DNA from: Nanohaloarchaea archaeon PL-Br10_U2g27
Lineage (GTDB): Archaea; Nanohalarchaeota; Nanosalinia; Nanosalinales; Nanosalinaceae
DNA length: 20,571 nt
NCBI GenBank assembly: GCA_001564035.1
Contig: LKMX01000007.1
Coordinates: forward strand, 1 to 20,571
Direction of reading: 5' to 3'
The stretch's first letter is position 1; the number at the start of each line of letters is the position of its first letter. Position numbers and translations under genes: made by a program. Under the pieces are notes generated by a model. That model was not told where the DNA came from, ran no database searches, and saw only the letters and a program-made list of their open reading frames with translations. Of the stretch, positions 20,258 to 20,571 are shown piece by piece.

Positions 20258-20571
20258 ATGGTGCTTAACAGAGAGCAATTAAAAGAAATGATAGAGGAGA
20301 AAGGCCTTATACAAAACTATGTTGATCTGGAGACGCAGTTAACGCCCCAAGGTTTTGACTTGACCGCAGGGGAAATCTATAGTTATGATGGAGGCGGTAA
20401 ACTTGATTTCTCGAATAGTGAGCGCCAGATCCCTGAAGACTCGAAAATTAGGCCTGAAAAGGAAGAGGGAGAGCGTTATGGGTGGTGGCATCTTGAAAAA
20501 GGTGTTTACAAGGTTGTGATGAATGAAAAAGTTGATATTCCGAATGATTTAGCGGGTTTTGCTTATCCTCG
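20258..20571 (+). CDS. dut: dUTP diphosphatase of the dCTP deaminase/dUTPase superfamily, partial
   Basis: Hydrolyses dUTP to dUMP, keeping uracil out of DNA and feeding ThyA. The 104 visible residues from the ATG at 20258 match the archaeal dUTPase branch of the dCTP deaminase family: VDLETQLTPQGFDLTAGEI (substrate-binding beta region), LDFSNSERQIPED, and GWWHLEKGVYKVVMNE, followed by VDIPNDLAGFAYPR at the window edge. The catalytic glutamate region lies beyond the window, so dUTPase and bifunctional dCTP deaminase/dUTPase cannot be fully separated; the form resembles archaeal proteins annotated as dUTPase. It shares a promoter with aspS and extends the dTMP theme of the window. Confidence 0.82.
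   Translation, partial: MVLNREQLKEMIEEKGLIQNYVDLETQLTPQGFDLTAGEIYSYDGGGKLDFSNSERQIPEDSKIRPEKEEGERYGWWHLEKGVYKVVMNEKVDIPNDLAGFAYP

Larger units (their letters stand above)
387..20455. repeat. Dispersed palindromic hexamer AGGCCT, about 73 copies
   Basis: Hand-counted copies start at 387, 703, 860, 908, 1517, 1698, 1829, 2298, 2447, 3069, 3511, 3662, 3746, 3932, 4054, 4106, 4366, 4643, 4697, 4940, 5168, 5274, 5362, 5582, 6491, 6611, 6818, 7173, 7745, 7974, 8315, 8524, 9058, 9080, 9211, 9371, 9434, 9807, 10472, 10564, 10659, 11092, 11372, 12063, 12147, 12513, 12984, 13122, 13774, 13845, 13941, 13983, 15227, 15398, 15666, 15775, 16507, 16557, 16881, 17220, 17682, 18019, 18169, 18450, 18639, 18858, 18944, 19124, 19644, 19977, 20241, 20302, 20450. 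Flanking bases show no wider consensus. Most lie in genes, in all three phases (coding Gly-Leu, Arg-Pro or Ala after Glu/Lys); four lie in gaps. Confidence 0.9.

Noticed and set aside
1..20571. Frequent CTAG tetramers
   Set aside because: In the first 2 kb they are less than twice the expected number, so this is only lack of the CTAG avoidance seen in some archaea and not comparable to AGGCCT.
1..20571. CRISPR array, insertion sequence, prophage or toxin-antitoxin pair
   Set aside because: No regularly spaced repeats, transposase, integrase or recognisable toxin motif was seen on either strand.

Overview
The window reads as a chromosomal segment of a halophilic archaeon with a compact genome, most likely a member of the Nanohaloarchaeota (DPANN). 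The evidence is strongly acidic proteins, a moderate GC content (about 43% by eye in sampled lines), an archaeal gene set (Hel308, archaeal-type AspRS, archaeal-type dUTPase, NEMF/RqcH, PiT phosphate permease, a protein resembling a haloarchaeal DUF), and promoters in which a TATA-like element sits about 26 bp before the start codon, as expected for leaderless mRNAs. The lineage is an inference and was not checked against a database.

Layout. 1-1935 (-): Hel308 DNA helicase, cut by the window edge. 2204-3568 (+): acidic, membrane-anchored surface protein. 3601-4445: a two-HTH regulator with a four-cysteine cluster (-), divergent from a cupredoxin lipoprotein (+). 4480-7557 (-): tightly packed operon thyA / unknown / unknown / folA / DoxX-like membrane protein. 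7631-7876 (+): small unknown protein sharing an AT-rich promoter with thyA. 7884-9597 (-): Nudix hydrolase then glyA. 9684-11830 (+): tmk, DUF5828-like protein, PiT phosphate permease. 11858-11930 (-): tRNA-Pro(GGG). 12028-12909 (+): unknown polytopic membrane protein. 12932-18757 (-): smc, scpA, scpB, rqcH. 18886-20205 (-): aspS. 20258-end (+): dUTPase, cut by the window edge.

Two themes dominate. The first is dTMP supply. dUTPase makes dUMP, ThyA methylates it using methylene-tetrahydrofolate, FolA and GlyA regenerate that cofactor, and Tmk phosphorylates dTMP; all five genes lie within 16 kb. Two small unknown proteins that look like diverged paralogues are inserted between thyA and folA. 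The second is chromosome maintenance: Hel308 plus a complete SMC-ScpA-ScpB condensin whose SMC coiled-coil arms are about half the usual length.

The most striking signal is not a gene. The palindrome AGGCCT occurs about 73 times (roughly once per 280 bp, against 3-4 expected from base composition), on all genes, in all reading phases and in intergenic gaps. Single-base relatives such as GGGCCT, TGGCCT and CGGCCT are far rarer. This resembles the genome-wide HIP1 palindrome of cyanobacteria or DNA-uptake/Chi-like signals, and I know of no description of it in this kind of archaeon.

No stretch longer than 300 bases lacks a gene. No CRISPR array, insertion sequence or prophage was seen.
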